DNA of 64,000 nucleotides from Sphingomonas mucosissima (GTDB taxonomy: Bacteria; Pseudomonadota; Alphaproteobacteria; Sphingomonadales; Sphingomonadaceae). A program made the position numbers and the translations under genes. Of the stretch, positions 54,502 to 64,000 are shown piece after piece (position 1 is the stretch's first letter; the number at the start of each line of letters is the position of its first letter). The stretch is from assembly GCF_002197665.1 (NCBI RefSeq), contig NZ_NBBJ01000001.1, positions 1,302,001-1,366,000 on the forward strand, in the 5' to 3' direction. A model generated the notes under the pieces. The model searched no databases, was not told where the DNA came from, and was given only the letters and a program-made list of their open reading frames with translations.

Positions 54502-55569
54502 ATGACGAACAGGATCCCGCTTGCGCTACCGCTCGCGATCGCGCTGGCGGGATGCATTCCTTCGATCGACCGACCGGCGGGGCCGCCCCAGCCTCGCCCT
54601 GATCGAACGGACGTACGCGCGCCGCCCCGCCCTGATCAGCGGGCAGCGGACGACGTGGAGCAGCTGCCAGCGCCGCGCCCCGCGTGGGAGTCGCGCGGCG
54701 TTGCTGCGGACGCGCGGCAGGTCGCGGAGCAAAGCTATGTTGTGCGCTCCGGCGATTCGCTGCGTGCCATTGCGGAGCGCATCGGGGCGGGATCCGAAGT
54801 GATCGCGCGCGCCAACGGCCTTTCAGCCCCATTTGTGATCTATGCGGGGCAACGGCTGCGGATTCCCGGCGGCCAATACCATCTGGTCCGCTCGGGACAG
54901 ACGGGCATCGCCATCGCGCGTGCTTATGGCGTTGAATGGTCGAGCATCGTTTCTGCCAACGACCTTAGCGAACCCTATATCCTGCGGACCGGCCAGCGCA
55001 TCCTGATCCCCGGTGACGCCCGCCCGCGCAGCGCCGCCGAGCGCGCCGCGGCCTTTCGCCTGGACATCGACGACATCATTACCGGTGGTGAGCCGGCGAT
55101 CGCGGAGAATCAAGCGCCCGCAAAGCCGGCCGCGACACCGCGGCGCGTGTTGCCCGCCACGGCCGCCCTTGCCGCGCCGACCTCTAGCCCAGGCCTATTC
55201 CTGTGGCCGGTAGACGGACGCATTGTTAGCCGCTTCGGCGCGGGCGCCAGCGGCGAACGCAACAACGGCATCAAGATCGCGGTGCCGGTGGAAACCCCGG
55301 TAAAGGCCGCGGCTGACGGCACGGTCGCCTATGTCGGCGACGGCATCGCCGCGCTTGGCGGCCTCGTCATTGTGCGCCACGGCGAGAACTGGACGAGCGT
55401 CTACGGCCACGCCTCGAAGCTGCTCGTTCAGCGCGGCCAAGCCGTGAAGAAGGGCCAGACGATCGCCCTATCCGGCGATACCGGCTTTGCTGACCGGCCC
55501 GAGTTGCACTTCGAGTTGCGCAAGGGTCGCGCCCCCGTGGATCCAACGGCGCAACTGCCCAAGCGATAG
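54502..55569 (+). CDS. nlpD: NlpD-like LysM/M23 lipoprotein (catalytically degenerate)
   Basis: This 355-residue lipoprotein has a signal with lipobox ALAGC. Two LysM domains (about 78-120 and 125-170, YVVRSGDSLRAIAERIGAGS and YHLVRSGQTGIAIARAYGVE) bind peptidoglycan, and a C-terminal M23 domain spans about 230-350. The metal site of active M23 enzymes (HxGiD) reads NNGIKI here, so the first His and the Asp are lost, while YGHAS and LHFELR are kept. That matches NlpD/EnvC-type activators of amidases rather than active endopeptidases. Cell-division septum splitting is the likely role. Confidence 0.88.
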   Translation: MTNRIPLALPLAIALAGCIPSIDRPAGPPQPRPDRTDVRAPPRPDQRAADDVEQLPAPRPAWESRGVAADARQVAEQSYVVRSGDSLRAIAERIGAGSEVIARANGLSAPFVIYAGQRLRIPGGQYHLVRSGQTGIAIARAYGVEWSSIVSANDLSEPYILRTGQRILIPGDARPRSAAERAAAFRLDIDDIITGGEPAIAENQAPAKPAATPRRVLPATAALAAPTSSPGLFLWPVDGRIVSRFGAGASGERNNGIKIAVPVETPVKAAADGTVAYVGDGIAALGGLVIVRHGENWTSVYGHASKLLVQRGQAVKKGQTIALSGDTGFADRPELHFELRKGRAPVDPTAQLPKR

Positions 55570-55718
55570 CGGCGATGCGGCGCTAGATCTTGCGCCCTGC
55601 TTATACGCCACGTGAGACAGCGGGGTGACGGGTGCAGGCCAAGGACGACGAGAAGGCTGGGCAGACACGCGCCTCCTGCTTGCGAGCCGCGACGCACACA
55701 GGCATGTGCGGCTCCATC

Positions 55719-56945
55719 ATGACCGACCATCAGTCCGATCTGCTCCGCGTTCTTTCGAGCCGCGGCTACATCCACCAGATGACCGACGCGGCCGCGCTCG
55801 ATGCGCTCGCCGCGGAAGGAGTGGTGCCGGGCTATATCGGCTTTGATCCCACAGCACCGTCGCTGCACGTCGGCAGCCTCGTCCAGATCATGCTCCTGCG
55901 CCGCCTCCAGCAGACCGGGCACAAGCCGATCGTCCTGATGGGTGGCGGCACCGGCAAGATCGGCGATCCGTCGTTCAAGGAAGAGTCGCGTCAGCTGCTG
56001 ACGGAGGACCGCATCGGCGCCAACGTCGCTTCGATCCGCCGCATCTTCGAACGGTTCCTCACGTTTGGTGACGGTCCGACCGACGCGGTGATGGTCGACA
56101 ATGCCGATTGGCTCGACAAGCTCGAATACATCCCCTTCCTGCGCGAGGTCGGCCAGCATTTCTCGGTCAACCGGATGCTGTCGTTCGACTCGGTGAAGCT
56201 GCGCCTCGAGCGCGAGCAGTCGCTCAGCTTCCTCGAATTCAACTACATGATCCTGCAGGCCTATGATTTTCGCGAGCTGTCGCTGCGCCATGGCGTGCGG
56301 CTGCAGATGGGCGGCAGCGATCAATGGGGCAACATCGTCAACGGCATCGAGCTGGCGCGGCGCATGGACGGCACCGAGGTGTTCGGCGTGACCACCCCGC
56401 TCCTCACCACGGCTGACGGGCAGAAGATGGGCAAGACCGTCTCTGGCGCCGTCTGGCTGCACGAGGATCAACTGCCGCACTTCGATTACTGGCAGTTCTG
56501 GCGCAACACCGATGACCGCGACGTCGGCCGTTTCCTGCGCCTGTTCACCGATCTGCCGGAGGACGAGATCGCCCGGCTCGAAAAGCTCGAAGGCGCCGAG
56601 ATCAACGAGGCGAAGAAGATCCTCGCCAACGAAGCCACCGCCATGTGCCGCGGCCGCGAGGCAGCGGAACAAGCCGCCGAAACTGCTCGCAAGACGTTCG
56701 AAGAAGGCGCCAGCGGCGACGCGCTCCCCACCTTTGCCGCCAGCGGCGAGGTGGCGCTGGTCGATGTCCTCGTCGGCCTCGGCTTCTGCGCCTCCAAGGG
56801 CGAGGCCCGCCGTCTGATCAAGCAGGGCGGCGCCCGCGTCGCTGGTGAAAAGGTGTCGGACGAAGCGGCTATGGTGGTCGTCGGTGCGGAGCCGGTTCGC
56901 GTGTCGGCCGGCAAGAAGCACCACGGGCTGCTGGTCGCGGGGTAA
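55719..56945 (+). CDS. tyrS: Tyrosyl-tRNA synthetase
   Basis: This 408-residue class I synthetase has a HIGH-like [36 protein letters not shown] and [17 protein letters not shown]. The KMSKS-like loop is [16 protein letters not shown]-terminal S4-like RNA-binding domain follows (about 340-405, [19 protein letters not shown]). ATG 55719 gives the usual N-terminus; a longer frame from 55632 adds 29 residues without family character. No T-box or other leader is evident in the 149 bp before it. Confidence 0.96.
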   Translation: MTDHQSDLLRVLSSRGYIHQMTDAAALDALAAEGVVPGYIGFDPTAPSLHVGSLVQIMLLRRLQQTGHKPIVLMGGGTGKIGDPSFKEESRQLLTEDRIGANVASIRRIFERFLTFGDGPTDAVMVDNADWLDKLEYIPFLREVGQHFSVNRMLSFDSVKLRLEREQSLSFLEFNYMILQAYDFRELSLRHGVRLQMGGSDQWGNIVNGIELARRMDGTEVFGVTTPLLTTADGQKMGKTVSGAVWLHEDQLPHFDYWQFWRNTDDRDVGRFLRLFTDLPEDEIARLEKLEGAEINEAKKILANEATAMCRGREAAEQAAETARKTFEEGASGDALPTFAASGEVALVDVLVGLGFCASKGEARRLIKQGGARVAGEKVSDEAAMVVVGAEPVRVSAGKKHHGLLVAG

Positions 56946-57029
56946 GGTCCGCCCTCGGCCGCGATCAGGCGGTCGCCGGTTTGGTGCGGGAAAGCCGATG
57001 TTGCGCGGCGCCTCGTGTGTCGACGGAGC

Positions 57030-57656
57030 CTATCGGGTGATCTGGTTGATCACCCCTGCCTGCTGTGGCGTCAAACGGCCGAACCAACTGCTGATCCACC
57101 GCTGCTTAGGCGTCTCGATTTCCATCGTCTGCTCGGCCCCGCCCGCTACGATGTTGGGATTACGTTGAAACGTCGGGGAGGCATAGAGGCAGGGATCGCC
57201 CAGAAGCTGATCAAGGACGCGGCCCTCGTCCGGCGAAAGGTCGCGCTCCAGCGTCATACGATTGGGCTCGACGCCCGCCAGCATGGACGTTGTCTCGCCG
57301 ATGCCGCTGGTGTGCCACTTCCCCGACGCGTCACGCACGGCAACGACGCTGGACGAGACCATGGTGTGGTGCGCGCCCGACGACCAGAACAGGATTCGGC
57401 TGTTTCCCTCAGGCAGCGGTACCTTCATACTCTCGCGAAAGGCGCGATGCTCGGACAGACGACTGACCTGGGTCGACCAGGACACATCGATCGCCCCGGC
57501 CAGTTCCGAAGCGCCGTGACAATTCGCATAAGCGCGCTCGGCCGCCTTCGGGTCGAGGCCGGCGGCCCGCTTCGCAGCAGCCGGACTGCCCCCGTTCTCA
57601 GCGGCGGAGCAGCCGCAAAGCATGATCGCCGCAATCGGCATAAGTCGAGAGAACAT
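57030..57656 (-). CDS. Hypothetical lipoprotein
   Basis: This 208-residue protein has an N-terminal signal MPIAAIMLCGCSAAENGG ending in a lipobox (LCGC), so it is likely anchored to the membrane. The mature part has AERAYANCHGASELAGAIDV, a lone CHGAS that is not a full CxxCH heme site. I do not recognise the family. ATG 57656 is preferred to a GTG at 57671. It converges on tyrS with an 84-bp gap and lies downstream of the YdcZ-type gene on the same strand. Confidence 0.65.
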   Translation of the reverse strand: MFSRLMPIAAIMLCGCSAAENGGSPAAAKRAAGLDPKAAERAYANCHGASELAGAIDVSWSTQVSRLSEHRAFRESMKVPLPEGNSRILFWSSGAHHTMVSSSVVAVRDASGKWHTSGIGETTSMLAGVEPNRMTLERDLSPDEGRVLDQLLGDPCLYASPTFQRNPNIVAGGAEQTMEIETPKQRWISSWFGRLTPQQAGVINQITR

Positions 57657-57700
57657 CACGCTTTTTAACACGCACTGTCGCTACGTGCTACGGCGCGCTT

Positions 57701-58138
57701 TCACCGGCGCACCAGGAACACTCCGGCCACCACAAGTGCCAAGCCCGCGAGCCTTGTCCCCGTCACCGGCTCTTGCCTCAGGCCCAGCAGACCGAAATGG
57801 TCCAGCGCCACCGCCATCGTCAGCTGCGCCGCCAGCGTGACGGTCAGCGTCACCGCCAGCCCCAGCCGCGGCGTCGCATAGGCCACCGCCGCCACGAACA
57901 CGACGCCATACAGCCCGCCGACCCAGGCCCAGGGCGGCGCCTGCCTCACGGCGGCCAGCGGGGTGCGATCGAACAGCGCCCAGATTGCGACCAGCATGGT
58001 CAACCCGCCGGTGAAGGAGACCAACGAGGCGAACCACACCGATCCGGTCGAGCGCGCCAGCATCGCGTTGCTCGGGGATTGCACCGCGACGCACAGGCCG
58101 GCAGCGGCGGCGAACAGGAACGGCAGCAGCACTGGCAT
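57701..58138 (-). CDS. YdcZ/DUF606-type DMT membrane protein
   Basis: This is a 145-residue, five-helix membrane protein. The string VQSPSNAMLARSTGSVWFAS near the N-terminus and WAWVGGLYGVVFVAAVAYATP, TLTVTLAAQLTMAVALDHFG and AGLALVVAGVFLVRR match the DUF606 branch of the drug/metabolite transporter superfamily. Such proteins act as dimers; the substrate is unknown. It is 14 bp downstream of recG on the same strand, so it is probably in the recG transcript. Confidence 0.85.
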   Translation of the reverse strand: MPVLLPFLFAAAAGLCVAVQSPSNAMLARSTGSVWFASLVSFTGGLTMLVAIWALFDRTPLAAVRQAPPWAWVGGLYGVVFVAAVAYATPRLGLAVTLTVTLAAQLTMAVALDHFGLLGLRQEPVTGTRLAGLALVVAGVFLVRR

Positions 58139-58152
58139 GGCGACGGGCGGTA

Positions 58153-60207
58153 TCAGCCCGATCGCAGCAGCGCCACGCCCGAGTCGCGCTCGAACAGATA
58201 CAGCGCCACCCGCGCCGCCTGCCCGCGCGCGCCCGAGAGCCCGCCGTCGCGATCGATCAGCAGCCGCGCATCATCGTAAGCGATCGGCAGCAGCTCGTTG
58301 AGCAGCTCCGGTGTCGCCAGCCGGAACGCCGCCTCACCCGATTGCCGCGTGCCGAGCAATTCGCCGCCGCCGCGCAGCCGCAGATCCTCCTCCGCGATCA
58401 TGAAGCCGTCGTTCGTCTCGCGCATCAGCGCCAGCCGTGCGCGCGATGTCTCACTTAGTGCCGCGCCTCGCATCAGCAAACAGCGCGATTGCCCGCCGCC
58501 GCGACCCACGCGCCCGCGCAGCTGGTGGAGCTGCGCCAGTCCGAAGCGATCGGCATGTTCGATCACGATCAGCGTCGCGTTGGGCACGTTCACGCCCACT
58601 TCGATCACGGTCGTCGCCACCAGTACGCCAAGCTCGCCGCCCGCGAAGCGCGCCATCACCGCGTCCTTCTCCGCCGGCCGCATCTTGCCATGCACCAGCC
58701 CGACGCGATCCCCGAAGCGGCCTGCCAGCGCCGCCGCGCGCGCCTCGGCCGCGGCAAGATCGCTCTTCTCGCTCTCCTCCACCAGCGGGCAGACCCAATA
58801 GGCCTGCTTGCCCTCGGCCAGGTGCCGGCCGAGCGCATTGACCACCTCGTCCAGCCGCTCCTCGCTGATGACCCGCGTCTCCACCGGCTCGCGCCCCGGC
58901 GGCATCTCGTCCAGCCGGCTCTGATCCATCTCGCCATGCTGCGCGAGGACCAGCGTGCGCGGGATCGGCGTCGCGGTCATCGCAAGGAGGTGCGGCGTTG
59001 TCTTGCCCTTCGCGGACAGCGCCAGCCGCTCGGCGACGCCGAAACGATGCTGCTCGTCCACCACGACAAGGCCCAGATCTCGGTAATTCACCGCATCCTG
59101 AAAGATCGCGTGCGTGCCGATCAATATGTGGATCGATCCATCCGCCAGCCCCATCAGCACGCCCTCGCGCGCCCGGCCCTTGTCGCGCCCGGTCAGCACC
59201 GCGATGTTCACCGGAAGGCCGGACAGCGTCTCGCGCAGCGTGTCATAATGCTGGCGCGCCAATATCTCGGTCGGCGCCAGCAGTGCGCCCTGCGCGCCCG
59301 CCTCCACCGCGATCAGCAGCGCCAACGCCGCGACCAGCGTCTTGCCCGATCCCACATCCCCCTGCAGCAACCGAAGCATCGGGGCGTCCTGCGCCAGATC
59401 GCCCTCGATCTCGCGCGCCGTCCGCGCCTGCGCGCCGGTCAACGCATAGGGCAGCCGAAGCATGTCGCGCAGCCGTCCATCGCCCCTCAGCGCGCGACCG
59501 CGGCGGCGGCGCGTATCCTGCCGCACCAGGGACAGCGCCAGCTGGTTGGCGAAGATCTCGTCATAGGCGATCCGCGCCCGCGCCACCGCATCGGCCGGAT
59601 CGGCATGGACGCGCGCCAGTGCCTCCTTCCACCCCGGCCAGTCACGCTGCGCCAGCAGCCCGGGCTCGATCCATTCGCCAAGCTCCGGCGCCCGCGCGAT
59701 CGCCTGCTCGACCAGCCCGCCGACGCGCCGCGACGTGATCCCTTCGGACAAGGGATAGATCGCCTCGCGCTCGCGGAAGCTGTCGTCGCGGTCCACGATC
59801 TCCGGGTGGATGATCTGCAGTTCCTGGCCGTAGGTCTCCAGCTTGCCCGACACGCGCACCGGCTCACCCACGGTGAAGAGCTTGCGCACCATCCCGCTCG
59901 ATCGCCCGAAATAGACAAGGCTGACGATATTGCCGTAGCCGTCCGCCGCCTGCACGCGCGTCGGCCCGCGGGGGGAAGACGAGATTCGGATGTCGCGCAC
60001 CGTCAGCGTGATCGCGATCGTGCGCCCGGCGTCCTGCGCCATCAGCTCGTCGCGCGGCAAGCGGTCGATCCAGCCGCTCGGCAAATGGAACAGCACGTCC
60101 ACCACCCGCGCCAGCCCCAGCCGGTCGAGCGGCTTGGCCAGCCCTGCCCCGACGCCCTTCAGCGCGGTGACTTCGGCGAACAGTGGATTGAGGATATCGG
60201 GTCGCAT
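58153..60207 (-). CDS. recG: ATP-dependent DNA helicase RecG
   Basis: This 684-residue branch-migration helicase remodels stalled forks. The N-terminal wedge/OB domain (1-250) has LFHLPSGWIDRL. Helicase motifs are GDVGSGKTLVAALAL (Walker A), VVDEQHRFGVAERLALSAKG (DEQH), TATPIPRTLVLAQHGEMD, VATTVIEVGVNVPNATLIVI and QLRGRVGRGG. The C-terminus has EEDLRLRGGGELLGTRQSGE. ATG 60207 has AAGAGA upstream; GTG 60225 is a less likely start. Length fits the family (about 690). It is divergent from sdhE. Confidence 0.97.
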   Translation of the reverse strand: MRPDILNPLFAEVTALKGVGAGLAKPLDRLGLARVVDVLFHLPSGWIDRLPRDELMAQDAGRTIAITLTVRDIRISSSPRGPTRVQAADGYGNIVSLVYFGRSSGMVRKLFTVGEPVRVSGKLETYGQELQIIHPEIVDRDDSFREREAIYPLSEGITSRRVGGLVEQAIARAPELGEWIEPGLLAQRDWPGWKEALARVHADPADAVARARIAYDEIFANQLALSLVRQDTRRRRGRALRGDGRLRDMLRLPYALTGAQARTAREIEGDLAQDAPMLRLLQGDVGSGKTLVAALALLIAVEAGAQGALLAPTEILARQHYDTLRETLSGLPVNIAVLTGRDKGRAREGVLMGLADGSIHILIGTHAIFQDAVNYRDLGLVVVDEQHRFGVAERLALSAKGKTTPHLLAMTATPIPRTLVLAQHGEMDQSRLDEMPPGREPVETRVISEERLDEVVNALGRHLAEGKQAYWVCPLVEESEKSDLAAAEARAAALAGRFGDRVGLVHGKMRPAEKDAVMARFAGGELGVLVATTVIEVGVNVPNATLIVIEHADRFGLAQLHQLRGRVGRGGGQSRCLLMRGAALSETSRARLALMRETNDGFMIAEEDLRLRGGGELLGTRQSGEAAFRLATPELLNELLPIAYDDARLLIDRDGGLSGARGQAARVALYLFERDSGVALLRSG

Positions 60208-60321
60208 GACTATCTCTTGCGCCACGCCTAGCCGTTCGCATCGATCCTGTCAGGCGAGCGGGTGAATTATCGTTAGCCGACCGTGCGAAACCACGGCCGG
60301 CCAAGTGTCGTTGGAGCCCTG

Positions 60322-60606
60322 ATGGATCAAGAAACTCGTTTGCGTCGCACCCGCTTCCGCGCCTGGCACCGGGGCACGCGCGAGGCCGATTTCATGATCG
60401 GCGGCTTCTTCGATGCGCATCACGCCAGCTGGTCCGAGGAGCAGCTGCAATGGTTCGAACGCCTGCTGGAGGAGCAGGACGTGGACATCATGGGCTGGGC
60501 GATCGGCTCCATCCCCTGCCCGCCCGAATGGGAAGGCGAGATGATGCAGACGATGCGCCGCGTCGATTTCGCGCTCGCCACGCCCGGCAGCCAGCCCGGC
60601 GCCTGA
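60322..60606 (+). CDS. sdhE: FAD assembly factor SdhE
   Basis: This 94-residue protein contains the diagnostic RGxxE-type motif in WHRGTREADFMIGGFFD. It helps attach FAD covalently to succinate dehydrogenase subunit A. ATG 60322 follows TTGGAGCC; a longer frame from 60283 is rejected. It sits 41 bp before mfd, a pairing (recG-sdhE-mfd) common in alphaproteobacteria. Confidence 0.95.
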   Translation: MDQETRLRRTRFRAWHRGTREADFMIGGFFDAHHASWSEEQLQWFERLLEEQDVDIMGWAIGSIPCPPEWEGEMMQTMRRVDFALATPGSQPGA

Positions 60607-60647
60607 CCCGCCCCTACCTGCCGCCGCCGATACGAACGGACCCGCAT

Positions 60648-63600
60648 TTGCCCGATCTGAAGACGATTCTCTCCGCCGCGACGCCGCTCACCCTCTCGGG
60701 CGTGCCGACCGGTTTCCTGCCGAGCCTGCTCGCCGATCTGGCCCGCGCGGCGAAAACGCGCGCGGTGTTCATCGCGCCGGACGAGGCGGCCATGCGGGCG
60801 ATCGCCGGCACCGCGCGCTTTTTCGCGCCGGAGATCGAGATCGTCGAATATCCGGCCTGGGATTGTCTTCCCTATGATCGCGCCTCGCCCTCCTTGCGCG
60901 TCATGGCGGAGCGGATCGGTGCGCTGCACAAGCTGCCGGCGACGCCCAAGGCGCCGCAGCTCGTCCTCACCACCGTCAACGCCGCCACGCAGCGCACGCT
61001 CACCCCGTTCCGCATCCGCCAGCTCGTCGCGAACCTGAAGCCGGGTGAGCGGATCGCCCGCGACAAGCTAGCGGCGCTGCTCTCCGCCAACGGCTACGTC
61101 CGCACCGATACGGTGCACGACGCGGGCGAATATGCCGTGCGCGGCGGCCTCGTCGATCTCTTCCCCTCGGGCGAGACGCAGGCGCTGCGGCTCGATTTCT
61201 TCGGCGACGAGATCGAGAGCGTGCGCACCTTCGATCCCGCCGACCAGCGCACCACCGGCAAGATCCCGGGCTTCACCCTCCTCCCCGCTTCCGAGGCGCT
61301 GCTGGACGAGGAGAGCATCAAGCGCTTCCGCAGCCGCTATCGCGAAACCTTTGGCGCGACCGCGACCGGCGATCCGCTCTACCAGGCCGTCAGCGAGGGC
61401 CGCCGCCTCGCCGGCATGGAGCATTGGCTGCCCTTGTTCGAGGAGCGGCTCGAGACCCTCTTCGACCATCTCGGCGAGGACGCGCTGGTCGTCCGCGACG
61501 GGGGCGTGAAGGCCGCGGGAGAGGCGCGGTTCGAGGCGGTCGCCGACTATTACGAGAACCGCAAGCGCGCCGAGGCCGCCCAGCCCGGCAGCTACCGCGC
61601 GCTTCCAGCCAAGACGCTCTACATGCCGCCCAAGGAATGGGAGACCGCGCTCGCCACCGCGACCGCGCACGTCACCACCCCGTTCCACGAACCCGAATCC
61701 GCCACCGTGGTCGACTTCGCAGTCGACGGCCCCCGCGATTTCGCGCCCGAGCGCGCCGCCAGCACCAACGTCTACGAAGCCGTGGTCGATCACCTCCAGA
61801 AGCTGCGCAAGGACGGGCGCATCCCCGTCCTCGCCAGCTATTCCGCCGGCGCGCGCGATCGTCTCGGCAATCTCCTCAAGGATCACGGCCTCACCGGCGC
61901 CAGGCCGGTCGAGACGTGGCAGGAGGCGCAGGGCGTCGGCGAAACGCAGGTCGCGCTGATCGTCCTGCCGCTCGATCACGGCTTCACCGCCCCCAACGTC
62001 GCCGTCCTCACCGAACAGGACATGCTGGGCGACCGGCTGATCCGCCGCGCCAAGCGCCGCAAGTCCGCCGACGCCTTCCTGGCCGAGCTCGCCACGCTGT
62101 CGCCCGGCGATCTCGTCGTCCACACCGATCACGGCATCGGCCGCTATGTCGGCCTGACGCAAGTCCCGGTCGCCAAGGCGCCGCACGATTGCGTGCAGCT
62201 CGAATATGCCGGCGGCGACAAGCTTTACGTGCCGGTCGAGAACCTCGAGGTCCTCTCGCGCTACGGCGCCGGCGAGGAAGGTGCGACGCTGGACCGGCTC
62301 GGCGGCGAGGCATGGCAGCGCCGCAAGTCGAAGATGAAGGAGCGCATCCGCGAAATCGCGGGTGATCTCATCGCCACCGCGGCCTTGCGCGCGCTGCGCC
62401 AGGGCGAGATCGCGGCGCCCGACGCCAGCGGCTATCCCAGCTTCGTCGATCGCTTCCCCTATCAGGAAACCGACGATCAGGACCGCGCGATCGAGGAAAC
62501 GCTGGCCGATCTCTCCGCCGGCAAGCCGATGGACCGGCTCATCGTCGGCGACGTCGGCTTCGGCAAGACGGAGGTTGCCCTGCGCGCCGCCTTCGTCGCG
62601 GCGATGGCCGGCATGCAGGTCGCGGTCGTCTGCCCGACGACGCTCCTCGCGCGTCAACATTACCAGAACTTCATGACGCGCTTCGAAGGCTTCCCGATCC
62701 GCATCGGTCGCCTCTCGCGCCTTGTCACCGCGGCGGAGACGAAGCGCGTCAAGGAGGGGCTGGCCGATGGTACGGTCGACGTCGTCATCGGCACTCACGC
62801 GCTTCTCGCTAAGAACGTCGATTTCAAACGACTTGGCCTCGTCATCGTTGATGAGGAACAGCGCTTCGGCGTTACTCACAAGGAGCGGCTGAAGACGCTT
62901 CGCGCCGACGTCCACATCCTCACCCTGACCGCCACGCCCATCCCGCGCACGCTGCAGATGGCGATGAGCGGCCTGCGCGAACTCTCCGTCATTCAAACGC
63001 CGCCGGTCGATCGCCTCGCGGTGCGCACCTATGTCATGCCGTGGGATCCTGTCGTCCTGCGGGAGGCGCTGCTGCGCGAACATTATCGCGGCGGTCAGAG
63101 CTTCCTAGTCACCCCGCGCATCGCGGACCTCCCCGACATCGAGGAGTTCCTGCGCAAGGAAGTGCCCGAGGTCCGCTACGTTATCGCGCACGGCCAGATG
63201 GCGCCGACCGAGGTGGAGGAGCGCATGTCCGCCTTTGTCGAAAAGAAGTTCGAGGTGCTCATCTCCACCTCGATCATCGAAAGCGGCATCGACATCCCGT
63301 CCGCCAACACGCTGATCGTCAACCGCGCCGATCGCTTCGGCCTGGCGCAGCTATACCAGCTGCGCGGCCGCGTCGGCCGGTCGAAGACGCGCGCCTACGC
63401 CTATATGGTCACGCCCCCCGAACGGCAGATGACGGATGCGGCGGAAAAGCGCCTGAAGGTCCTCTCCGATCTCGACAGCCTCGGCGCCGGCTTCCAGCTC
63501 GCCAGCCACGATCTCGACATCCGCGGCGCCGGCAACCTGCTGGGCGACGAACAGTCCGGCCACATCAAGGAAGTCGGCTACGAACTCTATCAGTCGATGC

Positions 63601-64000
63601 TGGAGGAGGCGATCATGGACGCGCGCGCCGGCGGCCTCGCCAGCCGCCCGCGCGACTTCTCGCCGCAGATCACCGTCGATGCGCCCATCCTCATCCCGGA
63701 GGATTACGTGCCCGATCTCGATCTGCGCATGGGCCTGTACCGCCGTCTCAACGATCTCGACACGAAGCCCGATCTGGACGCCTTCGCCGCCGAGATGATC
63801 GACCGCTTCGGCCCGCTGCCGGAGGCGACCGACAATCTCGTCAAGGTGATCGAGATCAAGCTGAACGCCAAGAAGGCCTGCGTCGCGAAGATGGACGTCG
63901 GCCCCAAGGGCGCGCTCGTCAGCTTCCACGACGATACGCCGCCCAACGTCCCCGCCCTTCTCGCTTATGTCGACAAGCTTGGCGGCATTGCAAAGCTGCG
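60648..64000 (+). CDS. mfd: Transcription-repair coupling factor Mfd (3' end beyond window)
   Basis: The frame stays open to the window end, giving about 1117 residues of an expected about 1150. The likely start is TTG 60648 (LPDLKTILSAATPLTL), as no ATG lies close. The UvrB-like module comes first (IAPDEAAMRAIAG, YPAWDCLPYDRASPS, RGGLVDLFPSGE). The RNA-polymerase-interaction region has LSPGDLVVHTDHGIGRYVGL. The translocase motifs are GDVGFGKTEVALRAAF, VDEEQRFGVTHKERLK, TATPIPRTLQMAM and ISTSIIESGIDIPSANTLIV, and the TRCF C-terminal domain begins near 63690. Mfd removes stalled polymerase and recruits UvrA. Confidence 0.96.
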   Translation, partial: MPDLKTILSAATPLTLSGVPTGFLPSLLADLARAAKTRAVFIAPDEAAMRAIAGTARFFAPEIEIVEYPAWDCLPYDRASPSLRVMAERIGALHKLPATPKAPQLVLTTVNAATQRTLTPFRIRQLVANLKPGERIARDKLAALLSANGYVRTDTVHDAGEYAVRGGLVDLFPSGETQALRLDFFGDEIESVRTFDPADQRTTGKIPGFTLLPASEALLDEESIKRFRSRYRETFGATATGDPLYQAVSEGRRLAGMEHWLPLFEERLETLFDHLGEDALVVRDGGVKAAGEARFEAVADYYENRKRAEAAQPGSYRALPAKTLYMPPKEWETALATATAHVTTPFHEPESATVVDFAVDGPRDFAPERAASTNVYEAVVDHLQKLRKDGRIPVLASYSAGARDRLGNLLKDHGLTGARPVETWQEAQGVGETQVALIVLPLDHGFTAPNVAVLTEQDMLGDRLIRRAKRRKSADAFLAELATLSPGDLVVHTDHGIGRYVGLTQVPVAKAPHDCVQLEYAGGDKLYVPVENLEVLSRYGAGEEGATLDRLGGEAWQRRKSKMKERIREIAGDLIATAALRALRQGEIAAPDASGYPSFVDRFPYQETDDQDRAIEETLADLSAGKPMDRLIVGDVGFGKTEVALRAAFVAAMAGMQVAVVCPTTLLARQHYQNFMTRFEGFPIRIGRLSRLVTAAETKRVKEGLADGTVDVVIGTHALLAKNVDFKRLGLVIVDEEQRFGVTHKERLKTLRADVHILTLTATPIPRTLQMAMSGLRELSVIQTPPVDRLAVRTYVMPWDPVVLREALLREHYRGGQSFLVTPRIADLPDIEEFLRKEVPEVRYVIAHGQMAPTEVEERMSAFVEKKFEVLISTSIIESGIDIPSANTLIVNRADRFGLAQLYQLRGRVGRSKTRAYAYMVTPPERQMTDAAEKRLKVLSDLDSLGAGFQLASHDLDIRGAGNLLGDEQSGHIKEVGYELYQSMLEEAIMDARAGGLASRPRDFSPQITVDAPILIPEDYVPDLDLRMGLYRRLNDLDTKPDLDAFAAEMIDRFGPLPEATDNLVKVIEIKLNAKKACVAKMDVGPKGALVSFHDDTPPNVPALLAYVDKLGGIAKL

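Noticed and set aside
55428..56924. 498-residue minus-strand open frame over tyrS
   Set aside because: Opposite conserved synthetase motifs on the plus strand; no domain signs.
58489..60231. 580-residue plus-strand open frame over recG
   Set aside because: Opposite intact RecG motifs; no recognisable domain and His/Arg/Gln-rich shadow composition.
61068..63083. 671-residue minus-strand open frame over mfd
   Set aside because: It lies wholly opposite well-conserved Mfd helicase motifs, and its composition is typical of GC-rich antisense frames.

Overview
The window is GC-rich and densely coded. It looks like a chromosomal segment of a sphingomonad-type alphaproteobacterium. Supporting signs are a capsule locus carrying its own Kdo-synthesis genes, a bacteriophytochrome convergent with a heme oxygenase, a DksA with an alphaproteobacterial-type finger, a PEP-CTERM-like protein, a 'host attachment' family protein, and two families of dispersed inverted repeats. 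The taxonomic call is inference from gene content; no rRNA gene is present.

Layout. 1-1752: end of purS, purQ, a YhhQ-type queuosine-precursor transporter and tRNA-Arg(TCT). 1872-24137: a large surface-polysaccharide locus. It holds a four-module 1421-residue glycosyltransferase, a second GT2 protein, two methyltransferases, three GT4 enzymes, the ABC-dependent capsule export set (kpsS, kpsC, kpsE, kpsM on the minus strand; kpsT and a kpsD/bexD-type lipoprotein on the plus strand) and Kdo supply (kdsD, kdsB, kdsA). A histidine-phosphatase-like protein sits between kdsB and kdsA, where a Kdo-8-phosphate phosphatase would be expected. 24134-26967: a small membrane protein translationally coupled to kdsA, and an alpha/beta-hydrolase-like membrane protein overlapping a cytochrome P450. 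27031-30343: a GGDEF-EAL protein, a ROK sugar kinase and a MarR regulator.

30390-33945: a MarR-type operator followed by hpd and hmgA (tyrosine/homogentisate catabolism), a Rieske ferredoxin and a DsbA-family protein. 33955-47436: acyl-CoA and organic-acid metabolism. It includes a GST, a single-chain biotin-dependent acyl-CoA carboxylase with no standard start codon, an MHS-type transporter, an AMACR-type racemase with an orphan 2Fe-2S protein, a glutarate-CoA-transferase/glutaryl-CoA dehydrogenase pair, a kinase/small protein/acyl-CoA dehydrogenase set resembling LvaA-LvaB-LvaC, and a nitronate monooxygenase. 47517-50223: red-light sensor kinase bphP and convergent heme oxygenase bphO, which would make its chromophore. 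50270-53104: tRNA-Leu(CAA), a PilZ protein, dksA, the repeat-rich PEP-CTERM-like protein and the host attachment protein. 53202-64000: housekeeping genes serS, an nlpD-like gene, tyrS, a lipoprotein, a YdcZ-type membrane protein, recG, sdhE and mfd (cut by the window end).

The most interesting points are the Kdo/capsule set with a possible non-orthologous KdsC replacement and a shortened KpsC, the lvaABC-like module, the carboxylase start, and the small PLA2-like protein overlapping kdsA. All functions are read from motifs and context only; no database search was possible.
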